Assembly: GCA_033964015.1 (NCBI GenBank)
Contig: CM066912.1
Location: forward strand, 18,649,073 to 18,713,072
Source: Scolanthus callimorphus
Taxonomy: Eukaryota > Cnidaria > Anthozoa > Actiniaria > Edwardsiidae
Length of the DNA stretch: 64,000 nt
Direction: 5' to 3'
Position 1 is the stretch's first letter; every line of letters starts with the position of its first letter. The notes beneath the pieces are model-generated. The model made no database searches and was not told the origin of the DNA. It saw nothing but the letters and a program-made list of their open reading frames with translations. Below, piece by piece: positions 20,729-32,600 of this stretch. Position numbers and translations under genes: made by a program.

Positions 20729-23700
20729 ATGCCCAGAAATGTCGAAATCAAAGCGAAAGTGCGCAATCTGGAAGCTTTAAAGGATAAAGCGAAAGAGCTA
20801 AGCGGCGAAGAAGGTGACAGCAAATAGTTTTCTCGACGTTTACTTTCCCAATTTCACCATTTGGTCCATTTGAATGAAATTGCCACTTTACTGTTGTTAT
20901 GTGATGGTATGCACGCGCATAGCATGCGTTTTTTTCTTGTTTTAGCGATTGCTGATAATAACAATATTGTCTTTGAAATGTAGGGACACTAATTGTACAG
21001 GAAGACACGTTCTTCACCTGCCCTAAAGGGAGACTGAAGGTATAGTAGGGTTATAGCTTTCTTTCGCCCGAAGGCCACAACTGCAGAGCGTGTCGAAGTC
21101 AAGTTCACTTAAGAGAGGCTGACACGAGTTCGACGTGATTTTACAACTTGGGCTCAACATGATGTTATCACCGAGACATATTTTGTGATAAATAATACGA
21201 TAAATTATATGGCTTGACAATTTCCTGTGATCTGATTGGCTGGTGCACGGGCTATATTTTGCGTATTGCCCACGGGTTATATTTTCCGTATTTTTAGCCC
21301 CGTGTCCCGGATGAAGACAAAATATAATTCAAATTTAAATGAGCCATATAAAAAACAAATTATTAACCTCACTTGCTCGGTCTGTATGGAAAATATCAGA
21401 CCTCAGTCTTTTTATACAGACCTCGCTATCGCTGGGTCCGTACTGCAAGACCTCGGTCTGATATTTCCCGTACAGACCTCGTGTATTTTCCCAAGGAAAA
21501 TACAGTATTTGTATGGAAGAAATCAGGTAAATCCCCCCCCCACCCCCCCCCACACACACACACACACACATACCCCTCCACACACACCACTCTGGAATTT
21601 CCACTCGCTTCCGTGAGGGGGGGGGGGGGGGGGATAAGGAAATTTTCTGGAACCACAAATTCTGAACTGAAAATTGGATTGGATTCAACACAAAAATATT
21701 TCATGTACTTGTCGCAATTGAACAAGTTATGGTCTCACTGAAAAATTAGCATTTGTGGTGGGTTGTTTAACTCTGAGCAATAACTGTGAGAAGAAAATAT
21801 TTTAAAGGACACTCATTCTTTGTCATATAAGATATATCTGATTGGTGGTGTAACATCATTCTTTATCCCATTTTGTAAAATGATTCATGTAGCACTACCG
21901 GTACTCACTGTTTAAATCTACCTACATTAAACACCTGGCTTGGCCTGGAAGAATGTCTAGTGCTGCTCCAAAAGTAATAGCCGCTCATACACCAATTTTT
22001 TCATGCTCTTGCATTAATTGCTCAAATAAGGAACGGCTCATGATAAGACTTGCTTATGTACTAGAGTACTTTAAAAATCAAATCCATGCGAAAAATAGCC
22101 ATTTCTGCAACACTGTAAACCTTAAGGAGCCCCCCCCCCCCCACTATTATATAAAGATACTGTGTTGATGCAATACATTTATAAATGAAAACAACAACAT
22201 GTTTATTCCAAGCAACCCCTTCTTTGCAGCTCAGGAAATTACAAGATGCACCATCTATGTTGATTTATTATGAGAGGCCTGATGAGGAAGGTCCAAAGTT
22301 GTCAAACTTCTACATTGCACACACAGACAAACCACATGAGCTGAATACAACACTAGAACATGCTCTGGGAATTAAAGGTAAAAGGGGTTTCTTGACATTT
22401 GTGTCCTTCCATCACTTATCATCAGCTTTTATTTATTCCATCACTTGTGGTTGCATCGTCAATCAAACTTTGTTAAAACTCTTGAGATTGACTCCCTAAA
22501 ACACTATATTTTAAGTGGGTACAGAAATAGGGGAATGGTTGGGTAGAGGCAGTGAAAAACGATTTGATGTAAAATCGAATAATTTAAAAAAAATAGACAA
22601 AAGGTGGCTTACACTAAAATGCGAAACGAAACGAAATGAAAGATTGATAAAATGCGAATTGATAAAATGCAAAAGTCTTGATAAAATGCGAATTGATAAA
22701 ATGTGAAAGATTGATAAAATACGAATTGATAAAATGTGAAAGATTGATAAAATGCGAATTGATAAAATGCGAAAGATTGATAAAATGCGAATTGATAAAA
22801 TGCGAAAGATTGATAAAATGCGAATTGATAAAATGCGAAACATTGATAAAATGCGAATTGATAAAATGCGGAAGATTGATAAAATCATCTTATCAATCTT
22901 TCACATTTTATCAATTCGCATTTTATCAATTGTACCAGCTCTCATATTTTTCTTTACGTACATCTACATGAAGCAAAATTCTGAGACCAGTGCCGGCCTT
23001 GTGACAAGAAAAGAAAAGACAAGAATTAAAGTATTCTGTCCGCAAAATAATTGCCTTAGTGCCGCCGAGTGAGTGAAGTGGTAAGTGCTACTTTTACAGA
23101 TCTTCCGCATTTTACTAATTCGCATTTTATCAATCTTTCGCATTTTATCAATTCGCATTTATCAATCTTTCGTTTCGTTTCGTTTCGCATTTTAGTGTAA
23201 GCCACAAAAGGTGGCAGTGGAACAGCTGACAGCATTTTGATGTATTGACTATCATAACTATTTGATTAGTATCAGCACCTCTGATTAGCATGTGATATCT
23301 CTGTTGCTTTATCCCCAGGGGTAGTAAAAAAGGAGAGGACTCTGTACATGGTTGGCCAGACAAGGGTTCATGTAGATACTGTTGAGGGGCTTGGGGATTT
23401 CATGGAACTAGAGGTGAGTTTGCTGTCCAAATTTCTTATCATTCTAAGGAATATTATGTAGTCTCTGAAATACTCAAGCAATTCTGCAACCAATTCAGCT
23501 AACTCAATCATTATTATTTAACTGGTGAATTTAACTTACAATTTAACTATTGTCATATCATTTTTATAACATTGAGCTGAACTTAGCCATGATTGTTATG
23601 GATAATATGCTTGTTGAGGGATAACAAAAAATAATGATGCCCAGGATTACAGCCTTTACAAACATTTAGTGTCTTTAGTAAAGCTAACTTTCCACAGGAA

Positions 23701-23890
23701 CGGAAAATTAGTAATTCGTTACCATTTATAGGTTGTTCTGAATGAAGACCAAACTGTGGAATATGGCCAAAAAATAGCACATGATCTCAAGGACAAACTT
23801 GGAGTTAGTAATGATGATTTGTTGACAGGGGCATACATGGACCTCATTCTTGCAAAAGCAAAGGGGTCAGTCCAAGAACCAACTAAGTGA
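20729..23890 (+). CDS. CYTH-domain protein (class IV adenylate cyclase / thiamine triphosphatase-like fold)
   Basis: Five exons: 20729-20813, 20984-21039, 22230-22377, 23319-23413, 23732-23890 (85+56+148+95+159 = 543 nt, 180 residues plus stop). All introns are GT/AG and phases agree. CYTH proteins bind a triphosphate group inside an eight-strand tunnel. Visible elements are [17 protein letters not shown] at the N terminus, [16 protein letters not shown] (exons 2-3), [17 protein letters not shown] (exon 3), [20 protein letters not shown] (exon 4, the most diagnostic segment) and a C-terminal helix ending in YMDLIL. The N-terminal signature reads E6-I-K-A-K10, so the second Glu of the classical ExExK is Lys, as in the NVEIKA(R/K) branch. 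Length fits the about 180-residue bacterial and invertebrate relatives. Substrate cannot be told from sequence. Intron 3 holds a TIR repeat element. Confidence 0.88.
21480..21665. repeat. Low-complexity patch (poly-C, CA and poly-G runs) in a dispersed repeat
   Basis: C runs, a (CA)n tract and a G run of about 18 (21618-21635) sit between AAAATACAGTATTTGTATGG and TTTTCTGGAACCACA, which also occur at 27628-27725. In CYTH intron 2. The mononucleotide runs may be mis-sized. Confidence 0.55.
22604..23205. mobile_element. 602-bp TIR element with a 33-bp internal minisatellite
   Basis: Perfect 20-bp ends (GTGGCTTACACTAAAATGCG) with flanking AAAAG on both sides (22599-22603 and 23206-23210) as target duplication. 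Next to each TIR are GAAACGAAACGAAA blocks, then tandem GATTGATAAAATGCGAATTG units, on the right in inverted form. In CYTH intron 3. Confidence 0.75.
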
Positions 23891-24254
23891 CTTCTACAAT
23901 GTTTTTCAATCTTTCGATTTTGGCCAAACAATCTGTACAAACCATGTTAAAATAGCCTAAAACTAACCTGTCTGTCAAAAACACTGAGGGAACACTGTAT
24001 AACGGCATTAGCACGGAGGAATTCAGGTATTTGATGCAACTTCAAGGCTGTAGCTAGAAATTTGTGGAGCGGGAGCCTTGGTCATCCTTTGTTTTTGTTG
24101 GGGGGTGCAAGCAGTTTTTTCCCCACATGTTGACACTAAAAATGTTACTCTGCTCACGCTCACTTCACTAGGGGGCAACTTCCCCATCTGCCCCCTGCTA
24201 GCTATGGCACTGTTTTGAATCTCTATTTGAATGCATCAGAAATGTGTAATGGGG

Positions 24255-24325
24255 AAACACTGGCATTGAACCTCCAACCAGTGGGTTTGGAAGCAAATAC
24301 ATTAACCGATGCGCCACAGAGGAAT
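24255..24325 (-). repeat. tRNA-derived SINE head
   Basis: On the minus strand, TGGCGCATCGGTTAATG resembles an A box and GGAGGTTCAATGCC a B box about 35 nt later, the spacing of RNA polymerase III promoters. It does not fold as an intact tRNA. Confidence 0.45.
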
Positions 24326-24765
24326 TCAGGTGCTGGTGAAAACTTTATTTGAGTGCAGAGAAATGACGAACATTCAGAAAAGTGCTCAGACTAGTTTATC
24401 CAACTTGAAGCCTTTCTGCAAGGGAAATATAAGTTCAACTTCGAGTAATTAGAGCGCTTACAAGCTTTGCTGGGCTGATGAATCTTTCATGACAAGGACT
24501 TTTGAATTTGAAATGATCTTAAACTGTGATAAACTCACTCAAGTCAAAATAGACAAATCTATGTGGTTGTGAGGCAAATGTTTAAGTGGTAACTAAGGCC
24601 GTTTCTAAAAAGTCACTTTATGAGGTTCTATTGGGCCATCCCCTTCAGGTAATTAATTTCGTGCAACTAGTTGTTTTATTGTACACAGCAGGCGGTCATA
24701 ATTTGGCTAAAATATTGAATAGTTAGTGCATATTAATGTGTATTGTAAAAGTCTAAATTTTTAAA

Positions 24766-24771
24766 AATAAA
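24766..24771 (+). promoter_or_regulatory. Candidate poly(A) signal for the CYTH gene
   Basis: An AATAAA about 875 nt after the CYTH stop codon in AT-rich sequence. The implied 3' UTR would include a tRNA-like SINE (24255-24325, minus strand). Weak evidence on its own. Confidence 0.3.
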
Positions 24772-24871
24772 ACATTTTCAAAACTGCCTTTCTACCTCCA
24801 TTGCAATTGTTTTCTTCACAACTTTACCTAAGTATTTCATTTTCTGGGAGTCCCTGCCAAGGCCGTAGTAG

Positions 24872-26425
24872 AAGTTTTTGTCGGAGGGGGGGGGGGGGGG
24901 GGGCTGTTTTCATGCTGTAAATTGTTCAGAGTTTTGTCACGCTGTTTTGCAAAAATGGAGCAAGAGTCAAGAAGGGCTGAGCCCTCTGTGGTTTCTCTCC
25001 ACACCCTGCGTGCAACCTGTCACATACAAAAAACCTGAAACTTTTATCCTGTTGCCCATAAGATTTTGCCATTTAATTTTTTTGTTTCTCATTATAAAAG
25101 CAGCTCCTCTCTTTTTTCACAAAATAAATGAATCAAAATAGAACAAAATGAACACAAAAATAGTTAGTGAACGGTACCAAAAGCTGATGACTGTACGAAT
25201 TTTATTACTGTGTAAGTCTCTTTTTATCATGTGGCAGTGACCATCTCGAAAGCCATGTGCTACTGTATGGTCACTACGCACTTTTGCTTTCTATTTCTAT
25301 TTAAGCAATAAAAGTACTTTCCGCGTGCTCTCTGCTTTCTTACAAACACGAGGGGGATGTTGGGAGAACTGCTTTCAAGTTTTATCAGTTCGACCAACAT
25401 CCCCCGAGTGTTTGTAAGAAACCAGAGAGCACGCAGAAAGTATTTTTATTGCTTTTAGAAAATAACATACACAGGCGCGACAGCATTGCGTGACAATCGT
25501 GTTTCTCGGGTCTCTTACAAACACGCTTTTTAACCAATCAGAATGCGCACATTCACAATACAACATAGGTGTTATTTTCTAATATATATTATAAATCTTT
25601 ATTATAGTTTTTTTGTTTTTTTTATTGCTGCGCAGCGAGGGAGCCTGAGGCGACCGAGCAAGCAGCTCTCTAATCGGGGGTCGCTTTTCAAACATGGGCT
25701 AATCGCAAAGGATTGTGGTAGCAATTAAAGCCGATATTTTTTTACCACAATTCCATGCGAGACTTCATTTATTGTCAAAAGTAAAGACATACTGCCGTGT
25801 AAGTTATCATACTGACATGTAATTACCAACAACCACGTCGATAAACCAGCATATCGCCAGTGTGTAGCGCGCAAGCGTCTGTGTGTACGGAGAAAACTTC
25901 ATTTACTGACAACAGTTGCGACACTTTGAATTTAGAGCAGCAAATATACAGGGACGTCGATGGAATTTTGATATAGAAAGGTCACGACTTTCATGCCAAT
26001 CTCTGCATATTGTTGTAATATGAGCAGTTTGTTTCTATCGTACGCGTGATGAGAGGGTTTTGTTTCGTGCGTTATTGTTTTTCTTGGCTAGCTAATGCGC
26101 CATTGGCATGCCCAGTCTGCTTTTAGTTTTTGAGTGGGGAAAATTGAGTCTAGGTCATTTGATTATTAGTATTCTCACATGGTCGAGGAAGCACGCGAAG
26201 AGCCAGCGCTGGATTCAGAAGTTCTAAAACTCACGATAAAATGGCGGTCTCTATAAATTAGGCAAAAAAGTTCGACACGCTGTTGGTGGAGTAACTCGGC
26301 AAAAAAATGAACATAAGCAGCACTTTTGCCGTGTCGGCAGACCTAGTTCTAAAAAATATAAGAACTGAACAGTAATCAGAAGAGCAGCGGGCTTCTGATT
26401 GGATGTTCTGGAACAGAAGCCATTC
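24872..26425. other. CYTH-EFCAB6 intergenic spacer
   Basis: Apart from a G run at 24886-24903, foldback copy B (25301-25582) and a T-rich stretch (25600-25625), no gene or repeat could be recognised. No splice-ready coding stretch was seen. Confidence 0.5.
25301..25582 (-). mobile_element. Foldback element, copy B (hairpin apex deleted)
   Basis: Same family as 2670-2987 in the opposite orientation, 282 bp. About 36 bp are missing at the hairpin apex, as expected when a hairpin is clipped in replication or repair. Confidence 0.75.
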
Positions 26426-26600
26426 AACTGCATAGCAACGTGGAACGCTTGATCGCCCGCCAAGCGCTTAGCAACAACAGCAAAACATGACCCTAACTCA
26501 CAATAACCTCGAAAATGGCGGACAAGTTACTATAGCAGGGCAATATCGCTTCCGTTGAAAATAATTTTATTTGAATTATACCCCTTTTGAGAAAGATACA
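26426..26600 (+). promoter_or_regulatory. EFCAB6 proximal promoter / 5' UTR with X-box-like and YY1-like motifs
   Basis: CAACTGCATAGCAAC at 26426-26440 has a perfect right half (ATRGNAAC) of the RFX X-box but a poor left half; another AGCAAC half-site is at about 26470. GAAAATGGCGGAC at 26511-26523 is a YY1-type motif often near TATA-less start sites. RFX factors drive ciliary genes and EFCAB6 is axonemal, so the X-box is plausible, but this is motif matching only. Confidence 0.35.
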
Positions 26601-29600
26601 ATGGCGAAGGTTGTTTTATCTCCTGCTATTCAAGATTTTACCGATTTGCGCCCCATGTCCCGCGGCGTGGCGTTTTCACCAAGACCAAACTCAAGGCTGT
26701 CTTCGCGACCTGGTTCGGCAGGGATTTCACGAACAGAGAAAGGCTTATTTGAGACTCCAAGAACAGAGCGATCGCGGACCTCTCTAGAGATTCCAATGCC
26801 AAATTCTGGACGGCGATCTTTATCCGTGATTTCGTTTTCTAGCAATGGTAAGTACCTTGTATGGGTATATAGTCACGGAGTGGCTTTTTGCTTTCTCCGT
26901 CGCTGATTGCTCATTTAATTTGCTTGCCATCAGTTATAGTTATTGACCCATAAAAGTTACAAATAGGCCATGCCAATTAAAGAGTTATCGCGGCAACTTC
27001 ATTAAATGTATTGCCAGTAGTCAGCTTCAATTTTTACTGTTTCTATAGTAGCTCACTGCAATTTAAGTAGACTTAATAAGTGTAATTCACGACCGACTTG
27101 AATCACACGACAGACTTGAATTATTTGTTTGTTATCTCACCAACTATCATCCCTCAACAATAATAATTACATACGGTTAGATGGATGGGCAAAACTATAG
27201 ACTTAATGTTTTTTCCAAGTTCTACAGAGATATGAGTATGGTAAATACAAAAATGTCCGTGATCAGAAAGCTTTCAACGTCTGCAATTTATACGGGGATG
27301 CTCCGCCCGAAAGGGGTACGGGTAGCGATTTTGCGAATTTTACTATATAAAATGGTAGCGATTTTGGGAAATTCACTATTACCGGTATGAAAGGGTAGCA
27401 AATCACTAGTTGTGGCCTTGGTGTTGCAATATAGAAAAGGGTGTTGCAATATAGAAAAGGGTGTTGCAATATAGAAAAGGGTTTTAATATTGCGCTAAGT
27501 TTTGGAGCTTTTAACACCCGTATTTAACACATGCATTTTTGCAAGAATTGTGAAGTTCCAAAAAATATCCATACCCCCAACGAAAGGGTGTTGAAAAGTG
27601 ACCCCCCACCCGTCTGGAATTTCCGAAGAAAAATACAGTATTTGTATGGATAAGATCAGGTAAATTGAATCCCCACACCTCCGGAATTTCCAATCCCTTG
27701 GGGGTATGGATAATTTCTGGAAACACATATTGTAAGAAAAGGGTGCCTTTTTCTCAATTTTACTATATAAAAGGGTAAGGGGTCCTGGGTTTGGGCAGAG
27801 CATCCCCATAAAAAATGTTTTGAAGTACCCCCAGGGTCTGTTGACAGTGAGAGGTTGACCTGCCTGCGTAGCGGCTCTAAAGGGAAGGGGAGGGAGTTGG
27901 TTTGAGTGAAAACCGGACGTAGCGCAGCAGCCAGGTTTTTTTTTCCGTTTTTCGCTTGCCCCGACTCCCTCCTCTTCCCTTTAGAGCTGCTACTCAGACT
28001 AAGGTTGACCCCACGTAGACCCTAACTTGGTTGTGTAACCCGCCGCCTCTCCATATCTCTGTCGTTTGCTCACATAAGAATTGGGAATGCCTTGCTGATC
28101 TTGAGGTGGGGTGCCCGACTGTTCGGGACGGGGTAAATTGTAACTAGCAGGTTGGGTTACCTGTTACACCCCTGCATATCTCACCTCAAGAGATGCAGTC
28201 TATTACAGCATTACCTTGAGGTTGTTAAATTGGTTGTGAATAATGATGATATTTTTAACTTCATTGAGCTGAGACTCCCCAGTTACCTGTTGCCCCCAAC
28301 TAACTTGTGACCAGACCCTAACATGTTCATTATTATATTCAATTTTAACAGCATCTTCAAAATCTGCTGATCCCAAACTCAGTGCCATTGAAGTAGAATC
28401 CATCCTGAGAGAGAAACTAAGAGTGAATTTTGCTGAAATGAGACAGGTCTGTCTAACAAAGCCATCCCTTAGATACAACAATAGTTGTGAAACTGACTAT
28501 TACAATACATTGGTATACAATGAAATGTTATTTCTTACTTGCAGGCTTTACAAACATTGGATGCTGAAAAGGATATGTCACTGACTGTATCAGAATTCAG
28601 AAGGGTTCTGGAGTCATTTTGCTTCCCACTTACTCAAGAACAATTTAAGCATATAATGAAGAAGGTTAGTGACTTACACCTAAACAAATTATTTATCTCT
28701 CCTTTAGGGACGAGTCATTATTTATCTAGAGGAGGGGTGGGAGATTTGCAAGTCAAAGGTGAAATTTTTGTCAAAGTCCCATAACATTTGAAAATTTTTG
28801 TATGACCCCCCCCCCCCCCCCAAAAAAGGATATGATGAAAGAATAGCAATCACCTAATAAAGTACAAAATCATCAAATCTTGACTAACTTACTGCCAGTG
28901 TTTAAATAGAGAATACATGGAATACTTATACCGGTATATGGAATACATGGGTGCGTGGGGATATGGAATTTATCTTCGAGCGCTGCGAACGAGTGAGATA
29001 TCACATTTGAACATAAGAAGATTAATTTCATATCTCCAAGCACCCATGTATTCTGTTTATTATATAAACTTTTTTGTGAAAATTGTTTTTGTGAAAAAAT
29101 TTTGCTACAGTGGGCATTATCGTAATTTTTCACACAAATTACGATATTCTTAGTGGCCGAAATCCTGATAAAACACTAAAGTTTATATAATAAATTTCTT
29201 TAAACTCCATCTCATCCATCAACTAGTTTACCAAAACATTCATTTCTTTCGAACCATTGAATTGTTTATTGAAAAACCATCCTAAACAACCATGGCCCCC
29301 TTTCTTGTACCCTAAAATACAATGCCCCCCTCTGCTAATTTAAAATTGCCCTGGATATTTTCTGGAACCACACATTGCACCAAAATTTCTGTTAATTGTA
29401 AATAGCTGACCACATACTGCCATCAAAGTCAAAATGCTCAATGGTACCCTGGGATAAAGACATAAAAATTCCATAGATTGAATAAAATAAACATTTTGTT
29501 AAAAACAGCAGCAAAATCTAGGGATTCAGTTAGTACGCGTTCTTGCAATGGCGTTTCCTCCAGCCGAAAGGGCGTTTTGGGAACCTCCAAACGTCTCCCA

Positions 29601-32600
29601 AACTACGCCTACGGATAGCAGGCACACTATATGCATGGAAAAAGCTAAAAACAGTCAGCAACAAAGTCTAAACAGAGAAATAATATAATTGAAGTGCATT
29701 GAGCATGCGAAGGTATCAATCGGCGATATACTTATATACTTCTCAGACAGAATTTTTGTAAACTGTTGTACAGCGGTTTGCAAAAATTCTGTCTGAGAAG
29801 TATATAAGTATATAAGTATATCGCTGTTTGATACCTTTGCAAGTCCGATGCACTTGAATTATATTATTTCTCTGTTTAGGCTTTGTTGCTGACTGTTTTT
29901 AGCTTTTTCCTTGCATATAATGTGCCCGCCATGCGTTGTTTGGGAGACTTTTAAAGTTTCGCGAAACGCCTTCTCGGCTGGATGAAACGCCATTGCAAGA
30001 ACGCGTAACTGAAACCCTAGATTTTGCAGCTGTTTTTAACGAAATGTTTATTTTATCCAATCTATGGATTTAGAATTGGTTTTATTTATGTTTTCTCGGT
30101 AGTGGTGATCAACAGGTATCTCTGAGAAAGGTGAATTTGACGTGTATTTAATGATTAATGTCGCTCTGTGCGCGAGAGAAACGGAAGTATACCACGACAT
30201 TGCCTTTGTCTTTTCGAAATTTAACTTTTCCACGGGAAAAGAACAAACACCCACTGTATAGTGGTGAAGTTATAAGAGTTATCTATTTCCGTTTTCGGTG
30301 TCAGTTTATTCTATTTTAATCGATTGAGAGTTGTGTACATCCAAAGTCTCGGTGACAGTGAAGGAAGCCATTTCGCAGTTGTTCTTCCCCACTCTGCATT
30401 TGAATAAATAAATCATTCGTCAGCATTAACCAATATTCAAAGTTTGTCATTCAAATATATTTTTTGTAACTCTCCTACCCCATGCCCGAAATGATCTAAT
30501 TAATTAATTTATCAAAATCAAAATTACATCAAAACTAAAATTTTGTTTCTCTTTTCGGTCTAATTATAAATTCAAAATTATGAAAAATATTCCTTGGATC
30601 AAAAAATAGAAGAAATAAATATAAGGAAACTGAAGTAAGTTTTTTCGCACCTCATTAATATTATAGAGATTTTTTTGAGTGTCTTTATCTCGGAAACATC
30701 GGGACTACTTTCCGATGACAAAAAAATACAAAGAAATGAACTCTATTTAAATCCAGGAAAACTTTTTTTTTTCAATTTATAATTAGACCGTAAAGAGAAA
30801 TACATTTTAATCTTTTATCGATTATAAAGGTACTTTTGCCAACAAGAGATAAATCGGCCTGGAAAATTAATTAGATTGCTTCTAGTATGAGTAAAGGATT
30901 TAAAATCTTTAAATGAAAAACTTTGAGCGAAAAATGTAAGCGGTGAATGAGTTATTTACTCAAATGCCGAGTGGGAAGAACCCCGGGGAACTGCGAAATG
31001 GCTTCTAATTCACTGCCAGTACATAGCTCCATCGATTACAACACACTAAACTGATAACGAAGACAGAGATTTATAACTCCCATAACTTTCGCTCTATACA
31101 CTCAGTGCAGAAAAGTTAAATTTCGTAGAAAAGTTAAATTTCGAAAAGAGAAAACGCCAATTCCGCATTCTACTAAAACGTGCATTGCGAAGAAGACGCC
31201 GTTTTGAATATTTAATTAATCATTAAACACGTCAAATTCATCTTTCTCAGAGATACCTGTTGATCACCAATAATGGTAACACATGAATAAAACCTATTCT
31301 AATTCCATAGATTGAATAAACTAAACAATTCGTTGAAAACAGCAGCAAAATCAGGGATTCAGTTACGCGTTCTTGCAATGGCGTTTCCTCCAGCCGAAAA
31401 GGCGTTTCGGGAAACTCCAAACGTCTCCCAAACTACGGATAGCAGGCACACTATATGCATGGAAAAGCTAAAAACAGTCAAGCAACAAAGTCTAAACAGA
31501 GAAATATATAATTGAAGTACATTGAGCATGCGAAGGTATCAATCGGCGATATACTTATATACTTATTTAGTATATACTACACGGGAACCTCCATAGATCG
31601 CGCGTTTTGATTGGTTCGCTATCTCGGGATAATGCCACAATATTCCGAGATCGAGAGCATTATCCCGAGATTGAGAAGCCCGAGTGCAAGTGGTTCGGAT
31701 ATTTTACTTTCTAAAGGAACTATCTGATTCGAAATGCAACGGAAAAATCCTACTCAATTAACTTATGTTGTCTCTTTAGTTTTTCAAGGTGAATCAGAGA
31801 GAATGTATTTCTTGAACTTCGAAAATGTGCTGTTCTTGTTTTTCAGTTCTTCGGAATCACAGAGATCGATGATTCGTTCACGGCACCTTTGAGAGACGAA
31901 TTACATTCACAACAACATATTAATTAAGGCAATTTTGTCGAAAACATATCTACTTTGCCGAACATTTACATGTACCTGTAGGTTGGAAGGGACAGAGAAG
32001 CCAGTCATTGAGTGCAGTTTAAGAGAGAATTTCAGTTAAGCTTACCGTCGACTTGTTGATTCGCTTGATCATGAGCCATCCGACATCAAACGTATTTAAA
32101 GTGGTCTCTCTTTTTATGAACAAGGTCTTCCTCGTTGTCCCAAAGTTTGAAGAGGTTAATTTCCCAAATTTCTGTTTGAATATTCCAAACGAATCTTGAA
32201 TTTCTCTGCCAGCAGGTTGAAAAATATAGTCATCCATCGGTGGTGAAATGGCGACCAAAGGCAAAGTGTTTTCAGCGAAGCAACTCTGCAGTTTCACAAT
32301 CCATAATCCAAGGCACAAAATGCGAATTTATCCCTTGAATCCATCCTTGCAACCTTCTAAAACTTAAATCGTTTATCGTATTCGATATTAAGGTTTTAAA
32401 ACAAGTGTTTTCTAGCGTTTTTGCTTCTCTAAAACAGCAGCAAGTTTCCACCATGTGTTCAGAAGCCGAATGCTTGTAGTGAAGTCTAACGGAATGTCAC
32501 GTGCGTGACAAACGTCACGCATACAAAAAGAGACTACAAAATGTCGGCAAATGCCACATTTAGTGTCGTTCGGATATTTTTTGGAGTGTTCCCGTGTAGT

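Noticed and set aside
22511..22971. Open frames on both strands with repeating peptide units (IDKMR, ILSIR and similar)
   Set aside because: They are translations of the 33-bp minisatellite inside a TIR element; all frames stay open because the repeat lacks stops.
26571..26600. Earlier TTG-initiated start for EFCAB6
   Set aside because: Not an ATG; the first ATG is at 26601 and suits an animal gene.
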